64,000 nt of DNA, taken from contig NZ_SSOA01000006.1 in the NCBI RefSeq assembly GCF_004801395.1, positions 62,001-126,000 on the forward strand. The letters run 5' to 3'. Below are positions 62,237-64,000 of this stretch, piece by piece. This DNA comes from Gillisella terrae (GTDB taxonomy: Bacteria > Pseudomonadota > Alphaproteobacteria > Rhizobiales > Rhizobiaceae). Under the pieces are notes generated by a model, which ran no database searches, was not told the DNA's origin, and saw nothing but the letters and a program-made list of their open reading frames with translations. The position numbers and the translations under genes are program-made. Positions within the stretch are counted from its first letter, which is position 1. Every line of letters starts with the position of its first letter.

Positions 62237-63916
62237 GGCCATTGGCGGGCGAAGGTTTACGCCGTGGCGGTCGCGCAATTGCTGGATCACGGCTTCTATC
62301 TCTTCGGTCTGTCGTGCCGCATCCCATCCAAGGGTTGGGGCGGCAATGGCGGCGATTTCTTGCAAGGTTTGCCCACTCAACGCATTTTCAATCGCCATGC
62401 TGGTGCGGCGAAACACAATGTCTGCGAGGCTGACCACCAGTTCGTGCTTCACAAGCCAGTCGATTTCCAAGGCGCTGTAGGACGCCGCAGCACTCAAGCG
62501 TTGGTCATCCCCATAGGGCGAAGGTGTCGAGAGCATTGCTCGCGCCGTCGTGCCGTAGCGCGATAGTAACTCGGCAGCCCTTGCCGTGCTCAAGCCATAT
62601 TGCTTGGCCAGATCGGCCACCCATTGGGCGCATGCATCATCGCTGGCGGGAAAATCCCGACCACCACCGATTGGCAGATTTTGCGTGCTGCAAACCCGTT
62701 TACGATCAAGCCTTGCAAGGACGCTATCCGTCACCTCTTCAGCGAAGCCGCGAAAGGTTGTCCATTTGCCGCCCACCAGAGAAATGATGGCAAAGGGCCG
62801 CTCACCGTTTGCCTCCAGCACGGGTGCGGAATGATCGCGGCTGATCAAGCCGGGGTTTTTGGCATCCGAGGCCGGGAGCGGACGAATGCCGCTGTAGCTG
62901 TACACCACCTGCTCACGGTCAAAGGACAGACCCGGTAGCAGGCTGCGCAAACTGTCGAGGAAATAATCCAGCTCTGGCTCTTCACAGCGCACCGCATCGG
63001 GGTTGTCGCTGGGAATATCCGTTGAGCCCACCAGAGCAAAGCCGAGATAGTCGTAGACCAGGCATATGCGCCCGTCATCGGCCTCAAAATAGATCATGTG
63101 GCCTTTCAGGCTTTGCAGCAGCTCCGGGTGGTCAAGCAGGATGTGCGAGCCTTTGGTGCCGCCGATCATCTTGGTGGGGGTACCCAGTGCTGCATTCACC
63201 CGATCAATCCACGGACCACTGGCATTGACCACAAGCGAGGGTTTTACCGAAAATGTCGTGTTGTCTTGCTGGCGAAAACTCAGAACACCTGCCTCACTTG
63301 CCACCAGATCGGTATAGGTAACCGCTCTGGACTGGGAATTGGCGTTGAGCCCGTCGCGCACCAGCTCATAGACCAACCTCTCAGGACGGCTGATTTTGGC
63401 ATCATAATAAATGCCGCCCGCCACAATGCTGTCGGTCAAGGGCGGAATATGTTGTCGCGACGCGGCTTTAGACAAAAAGCGATGGCGCGGCATGACCCGA
63501 TGGCGCGCGCCATAAAAATCATAAAGCGCTAAGCCGACCTTGATCAGCAAGGCACCTCGGCTACGCGGTGCCGTTGTTGATCCCGCAAGGGTGCGCAGCG
63601 CTGCGTAGATACCCCGCATCCATGAAAACGCCGGAATGAAGGTGGGCAGCGGCGTGACGCAATGGGGCGCGTTTTTTAACAGCAGGTTGCGCTCCAGTGT
63701 CGATTGCGCCACCAGCGAAAACTCGCCGGTTTCCAGATATTTCAGACCGCCGTGTATGAGGCGTGAGGGAGCGGCACTGGTGCCCGCGCCAAAATCGGTT
63801 TTCTCCACCAACAGGCATTTGATGCCCTGCTCGCACAGATCGCGAAACAGCCCGGCACCGTTGATGCCAGCACCGAGAATAACCACGTCAAAAAGGCTCT
63901 CATTACGGTCGTTCAT
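62225..63916 (-). CDS. FAD-dependent glycerol-3-phosphate dehydrogenase-like protein
   Basis: 563-residue GlpD-family flavoprotein. FAD motif VVILGAGINGAGLFRDL, LLVEKTDFGAGTSAAPSRLI, HGGLKYLETGEF; SLVGGKWTTFRGFAEE, and a C-terminal DAO_C-like domain (about 410-550). Its insert around residues 85-135 (FSWMRGIYAALRTLAG) is longer than in E. coli GlpD. Overlap with an upstream gene end (ATGA) suggests a partner kinase, so a polyol phosphate such as a tetritol phosphate could replace glycerol 3-phosphate. Electrons would go to the quinone pool. Confidence 0.88.
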   Translation of the reverse strand: MNDRNESLFDVVILGAGINGAGLFRDLCEQGIKCLLVEKTDFGAGTSAAPSRLIHGGLKYLETGEFSLVAQSTLERNLLLKNAPHCVTPLPTFIPAFSWMRGIYAALRTLAGSTTAPRSRGALLIKVGLALYDFYGARHRVMPRHRFLSKAASRQHIPPLTDSIVAGGIYYDAKISRPERLVYELVRDGLNANSQSRAVTYTDLVASEAGVLSFRQQDNTTFSVKPSLVVNASGPWIDRVNAALGTPTKMIGGTKGSHILLDHPELLQSLKGHMIYFEADDGRICLVYDYLGFALVGSTDIPSDNPDAVRCEEPELDYFLDSLRSLLPGLSFDREQVVYSYSGIRPLPASDAKNPGLISRDHSAPVLEANGERPFAIISLVGGKWTTFRGFAEEVTDSVLARLDRKRVCSTQNLPIGGGRDFPASDDACAQWVADLAKQYGLSTARAAELLSRYGTTARAMLSTPSPYGDDQRLSAAASYSALEIDWLVKHELVVSLADIVFRRTSMAIENALSGQTLQEIAAIAAPTLGWDAARQTEEIEAVIQQLRDRHGVNLRPPMAAAR

Positions 63917-64000
63917 AGCGCTACCTGCTGGGTGTCATTCAATGTAACCATTCGCGACCACATGGGGGCCATGACTGCTGCCAAATCCTGAAACAGCTCA
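63913..64000 (-). CDS. C-terminal end of an unidentified upstream gene
   Basis: Only 28 residues are inside the window, starting ELFQDLAAVMAPMWSRM and ending TLNDTQQVAL; the TGA overlaps the glpD-like ATG. Gene order and the helical tail resemble the end of an FGGY sugar/polyol kinase, but there is too little to be sure. Confidence 0.45.
   Translation of the reverse strand, partial: ELFQDLAAVMAPMWSRMVTLNDTQQVAL

Noticed and set aside
1..64000. tRNA or rRNA genes
   Set aside because: No cloverleaf-like segment with TTCRA arm and CCA-type end, nor rRNA-like stretch, was noticed in the gaps.

Overview
The window looks like a chromosome or large replicon of a Rhizobiaceae member (Agrobacterium/Allorhizobium/Rhizobium type). 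This rests on a close match to the remembered Agrobacterium L-lysine 6-dehydrogenase, a NodD-like LysR regulator, an IalB-type protein, and three kinds of intergenic palindrome I recognise as rhizobial. No database was consulted; all family calls come from reading the sequence.

Layout. (1) 1-7594: a ferric siderophore locus with the end of an ECF sigma gene, FecR, an STN-containing TonB-dependent receptor and FhuD-FhuB-FhuC importer. (2) 7868-15206: a TetR gene, a promoter bracketed by two inverted copies of one 18-bp operator, then a tightly packed catabolic operon (BKACE enzyme, FrsA-like hydrolase, LigA/LigB extradiol dioxygenase, FAD monooxygenase, PcaD-like hydrolase, MFS carrier). The set suggests hydroxylation, ring opening and C-C cleavage of an unidentified aromatic or heteroaromatic compound. 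(3) 15339-22245: small regulator/enzyme modules: AraC with a divergent hydrolase, TetR with a divergent RidA plus quinone-reductase pair and three evident operators, and a NodD-like LysR with a Tat-exported amidohydrolase. (4) 22246-32092: an AT-richer stretch with three related AraC-type sensors, the first lacking a DNA-binding domain, then a one-direction cluster (isochorismatase-like hydrolase, XapX, YtcJ-type amidohydrolase, DoxX, periplasmic VOC protein, chloroperoxidase-like hydrolase, DUF1275).

(5) 32544-40756: a 2057-residue autotransporter, an IalB-like protein and a decayed IS3-family element, bracketed by two RIME-like repeats in opposite orientation. (6) 40764-51943: a minus-strand operon for 2-deoxyribose-type sugar use (ribose-type ABC importer, DUF4432, DeoK-like kinase, DeoC aldolase, two-domain ALDH16-type aldehyde dehydrogenase) with a divergent DeoR regulator. 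(7) 51944-52642: a gene graveyard with a deleted TPP-enzyme fragment and an IS6-type transposase fragment. (8) 52643-54306: Lrp-type regulator divergent from lysine 6-dehydrogenase. (9) 54375-64000: FGGY kinase, a Nik/Dpp-type ABC importer preceded by a Zur-like palindrome, a glycerate kinase, a GlpD-like dehydrogenase and the tail of an upstream gene.

A mosaic palindromic repeat family recurs at least eight times between these modules, twice overlapping stop codons. The best candidates for undescribed biology are the twin-operator catabolic operon, the 25.9-32.1 kb cluster with its HTH-less AraC paralogue, and the ABC-importer form of deoxyribose catabolism.
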